A DNA stretch of 64,000 bases from Cryomorphaceae bacterium (GTDB taxonomy: Bacteria; Bacteroidota; Bacteroidia; Flavobacteriales; Schleiferiaceae), in assembly GCA_017858515.1 (NCBI GenBank), contig JAFMBM010000002.1, forward strand, positions 1-64,000. Direction: 5' to 3'. The translations under genes and the position numbers were made by a program. Below are positions 36,898 through 46,453 of this stretch, piece by piece. Under the pieces are notes generated by a model that ran no database searches, had not been told where the DNA came from, and saw only the letters and a program-made list of their open reading frames with translations. Position 1 is the first letter of the stretch; each line of letters begins with the position of its first letter.

Positions 36898-37368
36898 ATG
36901 ACGCTCACCGACTGGTTGAATGCCTATGCAGAAAGCCATCAAAACAAAACAAACAAAGCGATACATTGGATTTGCGTTCCGGCTATAAGCTTTAGTTTGC
37001 TGGCCTTGTGCACATTAGTGCCCCTTCCCCTTCCAAAGTCGATTACGGGTCCTGATTTCTCCTTGCACTTAGCTCATATACTGGTTCTCATGGCCTTTGC
37101 TTTTTATCTAAAACTCTCCAGACCTTTGGCTTTTGCCATGCTTCTTTTTGGTTGGATGTGCATCGCTCTATCCAATGCCTTACCCCTATTGGGCGTAGAA
37201 ACTTGGAAAAGTGCCCTAGCCCTTTTTGTTTTGGCATGGATAGGTCAATTTTACGGACATAAGATTGAAGGAAAGAAGCCCTCTTTCTTTAAGGACTTGC
37301 AATTTCTTCTTATCGGACCTATATGGATTTTAGCAGACGTTTTTAAAAGAATTGGGATTAAGTTTTAG
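36898..37368 (+). CDS. Mpo1/DUF962-family membrane protein
   Basis: 156 residues with about four membrane helices. N-terminal motif YAESHQNKTNKAIHWICVP and C-terminal YGHKIEGKKPSFFKDLQFLLIGP carry the conserved histidines of the Mpo1/YGL010w family; in yeast Mpo1 is an Fe(II)-dependent dioxygenase acting on 2-hydroxy fatty acids. The ATG at 36898 aligns with the usual family start. The bacterial role is inferred only. It ends 2 bp before the next gene. Confidence 0.85.
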   Translation: MTLTDWLNAYAESHQNKTNKAIHWICVPAISFSLLALCTLVPLPLPKSITGPDFSLHLAHILVLMAFAFYLKLSRPLAFAMLLFGWMCIALSNALPLLGVETWKSALALFVLAWIGQFYGHKIEGKKPSFFKDLQFLLIGPIWILADVFKRIGIKF

Positions 37369-37370
37369 CT

Positions 37371-37925
37371 ATGAGTGAATTTTACGAAAGTGTTGAAGCA
37401 AAGAGAGTGGTGATAACGGGCGGACCTTCGTCTGGAAAGACAAGTTTAATTGAAGCTTTGTCTAAGCGAGGATATCCTATTCTACCTGAGAGATCTAGAC
37501 TTTATATTCAAGAAGCACAACGAACGAATAGCGATGTAACCCCATGGCAAAATCTCTATGCTTTTTCGGATATAGTCTTAGAAGCACGAGTGCAAGACTT
37601 CCACAAAGCCCAATTGGGTGAATGGAATTTTTATGATCGCGGCTTGCCGGACACCTTGGCCTATATGCACAAGGATTCTATGAAAATTCCCGACGATTGG
37701 ATAGCCAAAACCGTGGCCTTCCGATATGAGAAAAGGGTGTTTATTGCTCCCGCTTGGGAGGATATTTTTCAAACAGATGGAGAACGAAAAGAAGCTTGGA
37801 CAGACTGCCTTGAAATAGACAAATATCTTCGCTCTACCTATGAATCTTTTGGATACGACTTAATTGAAATTCCAAAAGTAAGCGTAGAAGAACGGCTCGA
37901 TTTTATTTTCAAGAGCCTTTTATGA
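37371..37925 (+). CDS. AAA_28-type P-loop NTPase/kinase-like protein
   Basis: 184 residues starting with RVVITGGPSSGKTSLIEALS (Walker A) and containing YDRGLPDTLAY, where a catalytic-type Asp-Arg pair is seen in related nucleoside-kinase-like folds. This matches small predicted ATPases of the AAA_28 family. Its substrate is unknown. It overlaps recQ by 4 bp (ATGA). Confidence 0.85.
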   Translation: MSEFYESVEAKRVVITGGPSSGKTSLIEALSKRGYPILPERSRLYIQEAQRTNSDVTPWQNLYAFSDIVLEARVQDFHKAQLGEWNFYDRGLPDTLAYMHKDSMKIPDDWIAKTVAFRYEKRVFIAPAWEDIFQTDGERKEAWTDCLEIDKYLRSTYESFGYDLIEIPKVSVEERLDFIFKSLL

Positions 37926-39805
37926 GTCCGAATGAAGTATTAAAAAAATACTGGGGCTTTGATGAATTCCGAGAAGGTCAACTGCAGATCATTCAATCTA
38001 TTTTAGATGGAAAAGACACTTTAGCACTCTTGCCTACTGGAGGCGGAAAATCGATCTGCTACCAAGTGCCGGCACTTGTTAAGCAAGGCCTTTGTATTGT
38101 TATATCGCCGCTCATCGCTCTCATGGCGGATCAGGTGGAAAATCTACAAAAGCGCGGAATTAAAGCGGTTTCTCTCAGCGGAAATTTAGACTCCTATAGT
38201 TTAGAAAGACATTTAGACAATTGCGAATTTGGGGACACCCAGTTCCTGTTTATCTCACCCGAACGACTTCAAAACGAATGGATTCAAGCGCGATTGGAGC
38301 GATTAAAGGTGAGTTTAATTGCCATAGACGAAGCCCATTGTATATCACAGTGGGGCTATGATTTTCGTCCGAGTTATCTAAAAATTGCCCTCCTGCGAAA
38401 TTTGCTTCCTGAAGTTCCCTTCCTAGCGCTAACGGCCACAGCCGGACCAAAAGTGATAGAAGACATTCAAAGCAAATTGGCATTCAAAGAACCTCATTGC
38501 ATCCGGAAGAGTTTCCATCGTCCCAATTTGTCATACCAAGTTCTATATACCACCGCACCTGAAAATCAACTTTTGGAGCTGTTAAGTCGATATAAAGGTT
38601 GCAGCATCGTCTATACTTCCAGCCGAAGAAGCACTGAGCGATTGGCGCAATGGCTCAATCAAAATAAAATTAGCTCAGCGGCATATCACGCAGGGCTTCC
38701 AAGTGCCATACGCACCAAACACCAATCGGAATGGATTCAGAATAAAGTGCGTGTGATCTGCGCCACTACGGCCTTCGGAATGGGAATAGACAAGCCTGAC
38801 GTACGCCTAGTGGTGCATTGGGAAGCACCCGAAAGCATTGAAGCCTACTTTCAGGAAGCTGGAAGAGCCGGAAGAGATGGAAAGCAGGCCCATTGTTTTT
38901 GGCTAGAAACACCCAGTAGAACACTGACTAAAACAAATGAAAACCTCGCTACTTTTCCGAGTATAGACGAGATAAAAGCGCTTTACGATGGCCTGATGAG
39001 AGTGTTGAAAATTCCAATGAACGAGGGGGCCGAGCAACAGTACAGTTTAGACTGGCAAAAGCTAGTGGATGAAATGAAATATGGTCCTAGAAAGATTCTG
39101 GAGGGCTTAAAACTGTTGCAACAGAGCGGCTGGATAGAATTCGAAGCCGATGCCAAAACGCGTTCTGCTTTTCAATTCTCTCAAGCTCCAAATACCTTAA
39201 GAGAATATGTAGAACGAGCTCCAAAATTTGAAGAAATCGCCTATGTACTTGCTAGGATGTTCAGCGGCATCTATGAATTTAAGGTGAGTATATCGGAAAG
39301 AGAAATAGCTAAGAATAGCTCTCTTAACCCAATGGAAATAAAAAGTCTGCTTCGGCAAATGGCTCAATTAAATTTAGCAGAATACGAAGAAAGCAAATCG
39401 GGAATGCAAATAAGCTTACTTCAAAACAGATTGCAAACCAAATATTTGCGTATTGATAAAGATTTTTATGCGTTCAAGCGTGACGGACTAAAAGAAAGAT
39501 CAATGGCCCTACAGGAATTTGTAAAAGCCGATGGAATTTGTCGAGCGGTTAAAATGCTTCGCACCTTGGGTGAAAAACTTCCAGAAAACTGTGGGAAGTG
39601 CGATATCTGTCTCAGCAAAGAGCAAGCTCCCACCTATGCCGTACTAAAGGCAGAGCTAGAAAAGGCCATACCCAAAGCGGTAAATATTCATTCTCTATTG
39701 AACATCTATCCCATGCAATGGAAGGAGTCGATCGTAGAACTTCTAAGAGATTGGGTAGATGAAGGGCAAATTAAGCTAGACGACAACGGAAACTTTGTTC
39801 TTTGA
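37922..39805 (+). CDS. recQ: RecQ-family ATP-dependent DNA helicase
   Basis: 627 residues. Walker A in LLPTGGGKSICYQVPAL, DEAH box in AIDEAHCISQWGYDFRP (the aromatic-rich RecQ loop follows), helicase C domain with GMGIDKPDVRLVVHWE and QEAGRAGRDG, and late cysteines (GKCDIC with upstream Cys) for the RecQ zinc site. The C-terminal HRDC domain is not evident. 3'-5' unwinding in recombination and repair. Many Bacteroidota carry two RecQ paralogues, so orthology to the main one is not certain. Confidence 0.93.
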   Translation: MSPNEVLKKYWGFDEFREGQLQIIQSILDGKDTLALLPTGGGKSICYQVPALVKQGLCIVISPLIALMADQVENLQKRGIKAVSLSGNLDSYSLERHLDNCEFGDTQFLFISPERLQNEWIQARLERLKVSLIAIDEAHCISQWGYDFRPSYLKIALLRNLLPEVPFLALTATAGPKVIEDIQSKLAFKEPHCIRKSFHRPNLSYQVLYTTAPENQLLELLSRYKGCSIVYTSSRRSTERLAQWLNQNKISSAAYHAGLPSAIRTKHQSEWIQNKVRVICATTAFGMGIDKPDVRLVVHWEAPESIEAYFQEAGRAGRDGKQAHCFWLETPSRTLTKTNENLATFPSIDEIKALYDGLMRVLKIPMNEGAEQQYSLDWQKLVDEMKYGPRKILEGLKLLQQSGWIEFEADAKTRSAFQFSQAPNTLREYVERAPKFEEIAYVLARMFSGIYEFKVSISEREIAKNSSLNPMEIKSLLRQMAQLNLAEYEESKSGMQISLLQNRLQTKYLRIDKDFYAFKRDGLKERSMALQEFVKADGICRAVKMLRTLGEKLPENCGKCDICLSKEQAPTYAVLKAELEKAIPKAVNIHSLLNIYPMQWKESIVELLRDWVDEGQIKLDDNGNFVL

Positions 39806-39812
39806 GTGACGC

Positions 39813-39820
39813 TACCTTTG
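39813..39820 (+). promoter_or_regulatory. Putative -7 element of fmt
   Basis: TACCTTTG, a full match to TAnnTTTG, ends 4 bp before the fmt ATG. The nearest upstream TTTG is 15 bp away, shorter than ideal. Confidence 0.45.
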
Positions 39821-39824
39821 TCGG

Positions 39825-40793
39825 ATGAAAAGCAAAAATCCGATTCGTTTTGTCTTTATGGGAACGCCTGAATTTGCCGTTCCAAGTTTAAAAAGCATGT
39901 TGGATGCGGGACATCACTGCGCTGCGGTAGTTACAGCTCCCGACAAAGCTGCGGGAAGAGGATTGAAAACACAGTTTTCCGCTGTGAAGAGCTTTGCCAT
40001 CGAAGCAGGCCTTGATGTTCTTCAACCCGAAAAGCTAAAAAACCCCGAATTCTTAGAACAGTTGGCCTTATTGCAAGCCGATCTGTTTATTGTCGTTGCT
40101 TTTCGAATGCTTCCCAAAGAAGTTTGGAGCATGCCACCCTTGGGGTGTTTCAATCTTCACAGTTCGCTTTTGCCGCAATACCGAGGTGCGGCACCCATAC
40201 AGTGGGCCATTTGGAATGGAGAAACAGAAAGTGGTGTCAGCAGCTTTTTACTGGATGAAGAAATTGATACAGGTAAAATATTAAAGCAAAAACGTATAGC
40301 TATTCCCAGAGACTTTAACGCTGGCGATCTCCATGATGAACTTATGAAGATAGGAGCCGAATTGGTGGTTGAAACAGCAGAAGAATTGAGTTTGGGTTTG
40401 CTGGAAGGAAAAGAGCAAGCCATAGAAGGCGAATTAAAGCATGCTCCCAAGATTTTTAAAGAGGATACCTTTATAGACATAGCACAATCCGCCGAGCAGA
40501 TTCTCAATCAAATTCGCGCACTTTCGCCCTATCCAGGTGCTGTTTTACGGCTAAATTTGGGTGATACGACTACCGATTTAAAGGTTTTTTCAGCTGAAAT
40601 ATCAGAAAATCAGATGGGAACACCCCAATCTGTTGAGCTAAACCAAAAGGAGTTTCTATTATTCGGAGCAAAAGGATGTCTTCAACTGACTGAACTTCAG
40701 CCTTCAGGCCGAAAACGCATGAAAATCAAAGACTTTCTAAATGGAATAGGACGAGATTGGAAAGAAAAAATCAGTGTTGAGCCATTGAAATAG
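39825..40793 (+). CDS. fmt: Methionyl-tRNA formyltransferase
   Basis: Formylates initiator Met-tRNA using 10-formyl-THF. 322 residues: RFVFMGTPEFAVPSLKSML at the start, the catalytic stretch CFNLHSSLLPQYRGAAPIQW (Asn, His) and the Asp in DEEIDTGKIL, then the OB-like C-terminal domain. Full length. It stands alone between recQ and the HU gene. Confidence 0.96.
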   Translation: MKSKNPIRFVFMGTPEFAVPSLKSMLDAGHHCAAVVTAPDKAAGRGLKTQFSAVKSFAIEAGLDVLQPEKLKNPEFLEQLALLQADLFIVVAFRMLPKEVWSMPPLGCFNLHSSLLPQYRGAAPIQWAIWNGETESGVSSFLLDEEIDTGKILKQKRIAIPRDFNAGDLHDELMKIGAELVVETAEELSLGLLEGKEQAIEGELKHAPKIFKEDTFIDIAQSAEQILNQIRALSPYPGAVLRLNLGDTTTDLKVFSAEISENQMGTPQSVELNQKEFLLFGAKGCLQLTELQPSGRKRMKIKDFLNGIGRDWKEKISVEPLK

Positions 40794-40879
40794 GAGGCTT
40801 AGACCCTCTTGAATTAAAACCGATGAATCAATTATTTCAAAGAAAAAATCAAATAACTTTAACAAAAGTGCAAGAACAC

Positions 40880-40909
40880 TTGTGTGAGTGCGACATTCAA
40901 TTATATTTG
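40880..40909 (+). promoter_or_regulatory. Promoter of the HU gene
   Basis: TTG (40880-40882), 19-bp spacer, TATATTTG (40902-40909). This fits the Bacteroidota -33/-7 consensus very well. A start 5-7 bp downstream would give a leader of about 35 nt. Confidence 0.75.
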
Positions 40910-40950
40910 TGAAGATGTTAAATACAAACAATAAACCTAAACCTTGACTT

Positions 40951-41226
40951 ATGAACAAAGCTGAACTTATTGATGCCATGGCTTTAGATGCAGAAATTCC
41001 AAAGGCTGCTGCTAAAAAAGCACTCGATTCCTTCACTACCAATGTATCGAATGCATTAGCTGAAGGTAAGCGTGTATCTCTTGTAGGATTTGGTTCTTTT
41101 TCAGTTTCTAAGCGTGCTGCCCGTGAAGGTCGTAATCCACAAACAGGTGCAACTATTAAGATTGCTGCTAAAGCAGTTGCTCGTTTTAAGCCTGGAGCTG
41201 AATTGAATGAGAAGCTGAATTCCTAA
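40951..41226 (+). CDS. HU-family DNA-binding protein
   Basis: 91 residues, the typical HU length. MNKAELIDAMALDAEIPKAAA start, VSLVGFGSFSVSKRAAREGRNPQTG in the beta-arm region (the GFG(S/T)F core and RxGRNPxTG tip), ending FKPGAELNEKLN. Nucleoid-associated, bends DNA nonspecifically. It has its own strong promoter and a terminator, consistent with high expression. Confidence 0.96.
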   Translation: MNKAELIDAMALDAEIPKAAAKKALDSFTTNVSNALAEGKRVSLVGFGSFSVSKRAAREGRNPQTGATIKIAAKAVARFKPGAELNEKLNS

Positions 41227-41244
41227 TTGGTATAGCATTTTAAG

Positions 41245-41274
41245 AAAAAAGCCTGCAAATGCAGGCTTTTTTTT
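41245..41274. terminator. Bidirectional intrinsic terminator between HU and the minus-strand cluster
   Basis: A6-GCCTGCA-AA-TGCAGGC-T8. The A-run before and T-run after make it usable on both strands, ending both HU and the long convergent operon. Confidence 0.92.
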
Positions 41275-41314
41275 GATCTATATTGTTCGTCTTTAGTCTT
41301 TCTTTTTCCCCATT

Positions 41315-42079
41315 TCACCTCTCTTTCGTCAACTCTATCTTCACAAACATTGAGAAGAAAGGAAAAAAGCGAGAAAGTATATTGTCGAAAAAAGAAACAA
41401 ATTCATAGGTAAAATCTGGCAATAATTGCTTGAAGCTTACCCCTCCACTCAACAAATACAAAAGTGGATTTCGGTACCGAGGCTTACTTCTCTTTAAACT
41501 GGGGAACTCTTTCTTAAAGCGTTCATAATCGCGTTCAAAAACAATATAAGGAAGGGCACCATTGGCTCCAGACATGGGGCCTGAAGCAGGAATAGTCCAA
41601 TCTTTTGCTTTGGGTAAAAAAGGTTCATGGTGGAAGTTCTGATAGATAAATCGACCAAAGATGGAATTCGCTGGTTCTATCATCAACATTTTTCCTCCAG
41701 GCATTAAAACCCGATCTACCTCTTTCAGAAACTGAGCACTATCAGGGATATGATGGAAGGTATCAATCATAAAAATAGCAGCCACAGAATGATCTTCAAA
41801 AGGCATATCCAATGCAGAAAAGCAGAGGTCATTTCCCTCGAGTTCAAGAATATCCGACGTTAAAACAGAAGGAATGATTTCCTTTAAGAATCCCCCTCCC
41901 GAACCCAACTCAATTAATTTGCCTTTAGGACAGCGACTTAAACAGTCTTCAAATTCAGAATACCATTGACGGTAGTGTTTTTCGGTGAATTTCTTTTCAC
42001 GAATAATCTTCCCATGTAAAACGGTACGTTCAGGCGAATCAATGGCTAAATCAAAACTGTACTTCAATCCCATTCCCAA
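41315..42079 (-). CDS. Class I SAM-dependent methyltransferase
   Basis: 254 residues. Motif I is LIELGSGGGFLKEIIP; DMPFEDHSVAAIFMIDTFHHI and VDRVLMPGGKMLMIEP follow the Methyltransf_11 plan. The C-terminal 100 residues are longer than average, with a hydrophobic patch near the end (LSRFFPFFSMFVKIEL), perhaps membrane-proximal. The substrate is unknown. It begins 5 bp after the prohibitin stop and is the last gene before the HU terminator. Confidence 0.85.
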   Translation of the reverse strand: MGMGLKYSFDLAIDSPERTVLHGKIIREKKFTEKHYRQWYSEFEDCLSRCPKGKLIELGSGGGFLKEIIPSVLTSDILELEGNDLCFSALDMPFEDHSVAAIFMIDTFHHIPDSAQFLKEVDRVLMPGGKMLMIEPANSIFGRFIYQNFHHEPFLPKAKDWTIPASGPMSGANGALPYIVFERDYERFKKEFPSLKRSKPRYRNPLLYLLSGGVSFKQLLPDFTYEFVSFFDNILSRFFPFFSMFVKIELTKER

Positions 42080-42084
42080 CTAAA

Positions 42085-42900
42085 TCAATTATTTCCTAGA
42101 ATTAACGGTAGGCCATCTTTTCCAGAACCCACTACAACCACCTTGGCATTGTCTGATTCGGCTAGCTTAAGTGTAGCCTCAATGCCTTTCTCAACTAAAA
42201 TCTTGTCGGTAAGAGAAGCGCTGATAATACTGTTGGCTTCGGCCTTTCCCTTTGCCTCAATTCGTTGTCTATCTGCCTCCTTGCGGGCACTTTCTAGCTT
42301 AAACTCATATTCAAGCGAAAGTTGCTCTTGTTCTAACTTCCTACCAATAGCCGCTTGAATTTTCTCAGGAAGTGTTACTTCACGGATCAATACAGCATCA
42401 AGTAGAAGATAGTTGGAATTTAGGGCCTTCGCAGTCTGTAAGAAAATCTCGTCTTGAATGGCTTCTCTTTTAGTTGAATACAGTTCCTCTGGAAGATACT
42501 TACCAATTACTTTACGAGTGGCTGAACGAATTTCGGGTAGAATGATACGGTCGTGGTAGGAGGCACCAATCGCATCGTGTAAGAATCCAATTTTTTCATC
42601 CATAGGCTTATAGCGATAACTCATATCAACAGAGATAGTCAATCCGTTTTTTGAAAGCACCTCCATAGAGCCATTGGCCTCCATGATTTTAACATCGTAA
42701 ACAAATACTTTGTCCCAAGGCCATTTTAAGTGAAATCCTTGTGGATAGACCTTTTCCTTATCCAGTCCACCACTAAAGGTTCTGAATATTACTCCTTTTT
42801 CTCCTGTATTAATGGTGTAGGATATGCTTGACCAAAGAACAACGGTGGCCAGAATGGCTACACCTATGAGCAATAGTGCTGTGGTTCGTTTTTTTTCCAT
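42085..42900 (-). CDS. Prohibitin-family SPFH membrane protein
   Basis: 271 residues: one N-terminal membrane helix (ALLLIGVAILATVVLW), an SPFH domain from ISYTINTGEKGVIFRTFSGG to about residue 190, and a long coiled coil (LEQEQLSLEYEFKLESARKEADRQ, in part) before a short C-terminal tail. Prohibitin-like proteins form large membrane ring scaffolds and often control membrane proteases such as FtsH. It sits 36 bp downstream of the VWA-protein gene. Confidence 0.9.
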   Translation of the reverse strand: MEKKRTTALLLIGVAILATVVLWSSISYTINTGEKGVIFRTFSGGLDKEKVYPQGFHLKWPWDKVFVYDVKIMEANGSMEVLSKNGLTISVDMSYRYKPMDEKIGFLHDAIGASYHDRIILPEIRSATRKVIGKYLPEELYSTKREAIQDEIFLQTAKALNSNYLLLDAVLIREVTLPEKIQAAIGRKLEQEQLSLEYEFKLESARKEADRQRIEAKGKAEANSIISASLTDKILVEKGIEATLKLAESDNAKVVVVGSGKDGLPLILGNN

Positions 42901-42936
42901 TTAAATATATTTTCTGCTAAGGTCTACAATTAAAAA

Positions 42937-45006
42937 TCAATAACTGCCTAAATACCTTCGGATAACCCACTCACCTAAAAGCAGCGAAAGAAGGATGAAA
43001 AAGAGCCACTTCCAATCAATCCATTCCTTAAAACGGATTTGACTTGATTGTACAGACGGAAGCGGAATTTCTTTTAACTCTTGTATAAATGCCTCCCATT
43101 CCTTTATGGGCTTGTAAATACCATTGGTACTTTCAGCCAAATCTTGCAGTAAGGCCGGGTTGGCACCACTTTCAATAAACTCTAAAGGATCAAAGCTCAA
43201 TTCGAATGTGCCCGATTGAGTGAATTGCTCACTTCCTAGTTTGGCTTCCACATCAAAAGAATACTCCCCAATATTTTCAGGTTTAAAACCGATTCGATAA
43301 ACACCATTCAATTCAACGAGGTCGAGAGTGAGTAGATTTTCTTTAGGATCTTTTATAGTCATTTTCATTTTAGCTGAACGACTCTTCGCTGCGGTTTTAT
43401 CCAGCAAAACGGCCTGTAAATCAAAGTTTTGACCCCAGGAGAGAGAAGCTGGAAAATTGAGGCTAAATCGATCATCTAGACGATTCGCGGTTAAATAGGC
43501 ACTCCACTCTATCAACCAATCATCAAAGGAAGTGCTTTCACCTTCTTTTTTGAAGAGATTCATTCTCCAACGCCAAAAGTCTTTTGATGTGAAAACAACC
43601 CACCTTCTCTCCTCCTTGTCATTAAAATGAAAGAGAAGTGGACGTTGAATGGGCTTCCCAGCAAGAAGTTGTTCCATTTGTATTTCACTACCCTGAGGAA
43701 GCAACCATTGTCCGTAAGGGGTGCTAACGGACGGAGAACTTTCTAGCTTATCCGTCGATTCGGCTCGCTGGAATAAGCTAAAAGTCTTATTGAATTGAAA
43801 CCGCACATTGTCTTCGGACCCTCTCCCCGATTGAAAAATAGTGCGAGTCAAGAGTTCATTTAAAAAGCTAGCGCTTTGGTCATCTCCAGCCAAATAGAAG
43901 ATACCTGCCAAAGGGTTTTGAGAGAGAATTTGATTGTATTGACGGGAGTAAACTGTAGAAGGATGGACCATAAAAAGAGCCGAAAAATCTGATTTGTACT
44001 CCTGATTCTTCCGCATATCAATCAAACGAACCTCATAGGAATCAAATTGCAAAATGGCTCGATGAATGGCAGCAATGTCAGGATGGTATGAATCGAAACA
44101 AAGTCCAATTTGTTTTTTAGATTCTACCGCCTTTACGCTAAAGATCTTTTTATTGTTTATTATTTGCTCTTCGCCCTCTATCCGATCGGTCTCTAGTCGG
44201 AAGCGCTCAAATCCAGCCACATCAATTTGTGGGAAGAAGCGAAAAGTTTGAGAGGAAACCTCAGGATTGAGTTTCCATTTGGTGCTGGAAATTTCCTTTC
44301 CTTCTGAATTAAAGAGACGCACAGTGGTTTCGGCCCGGATGGGATTTTCCACCTTAGCCACCACTTCCAGTTCAAAGCTATTACCCTGAATCACTTGCTT
44401 AGGGTGACGGACGGAAGTAATTTGAATGTCTACCGCTTGTGAAAGCTCTCCAACGGAAAGAGTATGAAGAGAATAACCCAATTGAGAAGCCATAGAAAGA
44501 GCCGAATTCCCTCTATTCTCCCATCCATCTGAGACCAGAATTGCGGCCTTAAAACTCGGATCGTAGCCATAGTTCTGTTGCAAGAATTGCAAAGCTTTAG
44601 CCAAATCGGTTTGATTTTCATCAAAATTGTATTCTGCCCCTACCTTCACATCTTGTCCCGCTGTTAGAAAGCTCCATTCTACATTTGGAAAGGCTTCCTT
44701 TAATTGGGTTGGCAGATTGGAAATTTGCTGAAGACTCTCGGTTTCCCTGCTTATGCTGAGAGAATTATCTACAATCAAAGCCATTTTAGGCGGAAATAAT
44801 TTTATTTCCTCAAAAGGCATAACTGGATTTAATAGCAACAAAGCCAATAGAGCAAGAGCCAAAGCACGCAATGAAGCCATTGTCCATTTCAAATACTTGG
44901 GAGCTTCCGTAAAAGCGAAATTGCCTTTGTATGAAAGCCATACAACTAATGCAATAAGGGGAAATAAAATAGCTGCAATCCAGAGAGGACTGGTAAATTC
45001 AATCAT
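42937..45006 (-). CDS. VWA-like domain membrane protein, hypothetical
   Basis: 689 residues. Two N-terminal helices (IEFTSPLWIAAILFPLIALVVWL and ASLRALALALLALLLLNPV, in part), then a von Willebrand A-like domain with KMALIVDNSLSIS (a MIDAS DxSxS form) and ILVSDGWENRGNSAL. A long periplasmic region with Ig-like beta segments follows, and a C-terminal helix (WLFFILLSLLLGEWVIRRYL). This architecture resembles BatA/BatB-like and DUF4159-neighbour proteins of Bacteroidota, but a precise family was not recognised. Confidence 0.72.
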   Translation of the reverse strand: MIEFTSPLWIAAILFPLIALVVWLSYKGNFAFTEAPKYLKWTMASLRALALALLALLLLNPVMPFEEIKLFPPKMALIVDNSLSISRETESLQQISNLPTQLKEAFPNVEWSFLTAGQDVKVGAEYNFDENQTDLAKALQFLQQNYGYDPSFKAAILVSDGWENRGNSALSMASQLGYSLHTLSVGELSQAVDIQITSVRHPKQVIQGNSFELEVVAKVENPIRAETTVRLFNSEGKEISSTKWKLNPEVSSQTFRFFPQIDVAGFERFRLETDRIEGEEQIINNKKIFSVKAVESKKQIGLCFDSYHPDIAAIHRAILQFDSYEVRLIDMRKNQEYKSDFSALFMVHPSTVYSRQYNQILSQNPLAGIFYLAGDDQSASFLNELLTRTIFQSGRGSEDNVRFQFNKTFSLFQRAESTDKLESSPSVSTPYGQWLLPQGSEIQMEQLLAGKPIQRPLLFHFNDKEERRWVVFTSKDFWRWRMNLFKKEGESTSFDDWLIEWSAYLTANRLDDRFSLNFPASLSWGQNFDLQAVLLDKTAAKSRSAKMKMTIKDPKENLLTLDLVELNGVYRIGFKPENIGEYSFDVEAKLGSEQFTQSGTFELSFDPLEFIESGANPALLQDLAESTNGIYKPIKEWEAFIQELKEIPLPSVQSSQIRFKEWIDWKWLFFILLSLLLGEWVIRRYLGSY

Positions 45007-45018
45007 CTCGATAGCTTA

Positions 45019-45768
45019 CTAGGTCAGCATTCCGCCGCACACATTTAGAACTTGGCCACTAACATAAGTAGAGAGGTCTGAACCTAAGAAAAGACAGGCA
45101 TTCGCAACATCTTCTGGCTGCCCCCCTCTCTTTAGAGGAATAGCATTTCTCCATCCTTCTACCGTTTTCGCATCTAGCTGATCGGTCATTTCCGTTTCGA
45201 TAAATCCCGGAGCGATGGCATTACAGCGAATATTCCTCGATCCCAATTCTAAAGCAGTAGATTTTGTAAAGCCAATTATTCCTGCCTTGGAGGCAGCATA
45301 GTTTGCTTGTCCGGCATTTCCCTTTACTCCCACCACCGAGCTGATATTAATTATGGAGCCCGATCTCTGCTTCATCATGGTTTTGATAATAGCCTTGGTG
45401 GTATTAAAAACAGAGTACAAATTGGTTTTTTGTACCGCATCAAAATCATCCAAAGACATTCTCAAAAGCAGATTGTCGCGCGTGATTCCTGCATTGTTCA
45501 CTAGAATATCAATTTGTCCAAAGGCATCTAAAACCTCTTTAATTAATGCCTCCGCTTGTGTGAAATCAGAAGCATCAGAACGTATTCCAATAGCGGTAAT
45601 GCCATAAGAGGCCAATTCGTTTTCGAGCGCCTTTCCTTTCTCAACAGAGGAGAGATAGGTAAAAGCTACATCAGCTCCTTCTCTGGCAAAAGCCACTGCA
45701 ATAGCCTTTCCAATTCCTTTACTAGCACCTGTAATCAGGGCTTTTTTACCTTTTAACATCATCTTCAT
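45019..45768 (-). CDS. fabG: 3-oxoacyl-ACP reductase FabG
   Basis: NADPH-dependent reductase of fatty-acid elongation. 249 residues: ALITGASKGIGKAIA (TGxxxGIG), NNAG, catalytic Ser in IINISSVVGVKGNAGQ and YAASKAG (YxxxK), then the NVCGGM end. Full length for FabG. Several in-frame ATGs overlap the upstream barrel gene (45789, 45768, 45762, 45759); 45768 (MKMMLKGKKALITG) best fits. It is inside a long minus-strand group without other fatty-acid genes, so it may be a paralogue. Confidence 0.9.
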   Translation of the reverse strand: MKMMLKGKKALITGASKGIGKAIAVAFAREGADVAFTYLSSVEKGKALENELASYGITAIGIRSDASDFTQAEALIKEVLDAFGQIDILVNNAGITRDNLLLRMSLDDFDAVQKTNLYSVFNTTKAIIKTMMKQRSGSIINISSVVGVKGNAGQANYAASKAGIIGFTKSTALELGSRNIRCNAIAPGFIETEMTDQLDAKTVEGWRNAIPLKRGGQPEDVANACLFLGSDLSTYVSGQVLNVCGGMLT

Positions 45769-46453
45769 TTTCCAAATTAAATTGAACACTTACTGCGAGC
45801 TCAAATCCTCTGTAATCTAACACCGAATTTGGCAAATTAACACTTCCTTTTACTGCAATATCATTTAAACTAATTGCATCAAAAGGACACTGAATAGCCG
45901 CCCTACTTGTACCCTCGTACCAAGAACCGCCAAAGCTAAAACTCCAAGCCTTATCTAGAACAAGGGTAGCGAAGATTCCTCCTAAAAATCCAAAAGTATT
46001 GGACTGTTCTATCTGAGCCTGAGTTGAAATGGCTCTATACTCATTCGTAAAAAGCAAAATAGCCCTTCCGAGATGGTCTTGATTGACCTTATAAAGTGAA
46101 TTAATAGCATAAAAGGCTCCCAATTTCGGTTCAATATACCAAGTCTTATTCAGTGAAAGTCGAGCACTCAGTTGCAAGGGAATAACAAAGCTATTAAAAG
46201 GTTGTGTTATGGCTTCTTGAAAAGGAAACTCGCTATCTAACACAGACAGGCCACCCATTCGGTACCAAGTAATTCCTGATTCGAAACGCAAGAACTTCCA
46301 TTCTAGAAGGCTACCTCTCAGGCAAATGGGTGGAACCGCCACCGCCATTGGAGCGTCAACTGGCACAAAAACAGAAGTTCCAAAGGCAACCAATTGAGCT
46401 TTGCTACTTATGCCAAAAACAGCCATTAAAATCCACGAAAGGAGTATTCTCAA
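45746..46453 (-). CDS. Hypothetical outer-membrane beta-barrel protein
   Basis: 235 residues with a signal peptide (RILLSWILMAVFGISSKAQ) and alternating amphipathic strands such as SLNKTWYIEPKLGAFYAI and DKAWSFSFGGSWYEG. No named family was recognised. It overlaps the SPOR-like gene by 4 bp and fabG by about 23 bp, so it is part of the same transcript. Confidence 0.65.
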   Translation of the reverse strand: MRILLSWILMAVFGISSKAQLVAFGTSVFVPVDAPMAVAVPPICLRGSLLEWKFLRFESGITWYRMGGLSVLDSEFPFQEAITQPFNSFVIPLQLSARLSLNKTWYIEPKLGAFYAINSLYKVNQDHLGRAILLFTNEYRAISTQAQIEQSNTFGFLGGIFATLVLDKAWSFSFGGSWYEGTSRAAIQCPFDAISLNDIAVKGSVNLPNSVLDYRGFELAVSVQFNLENEDDVKR

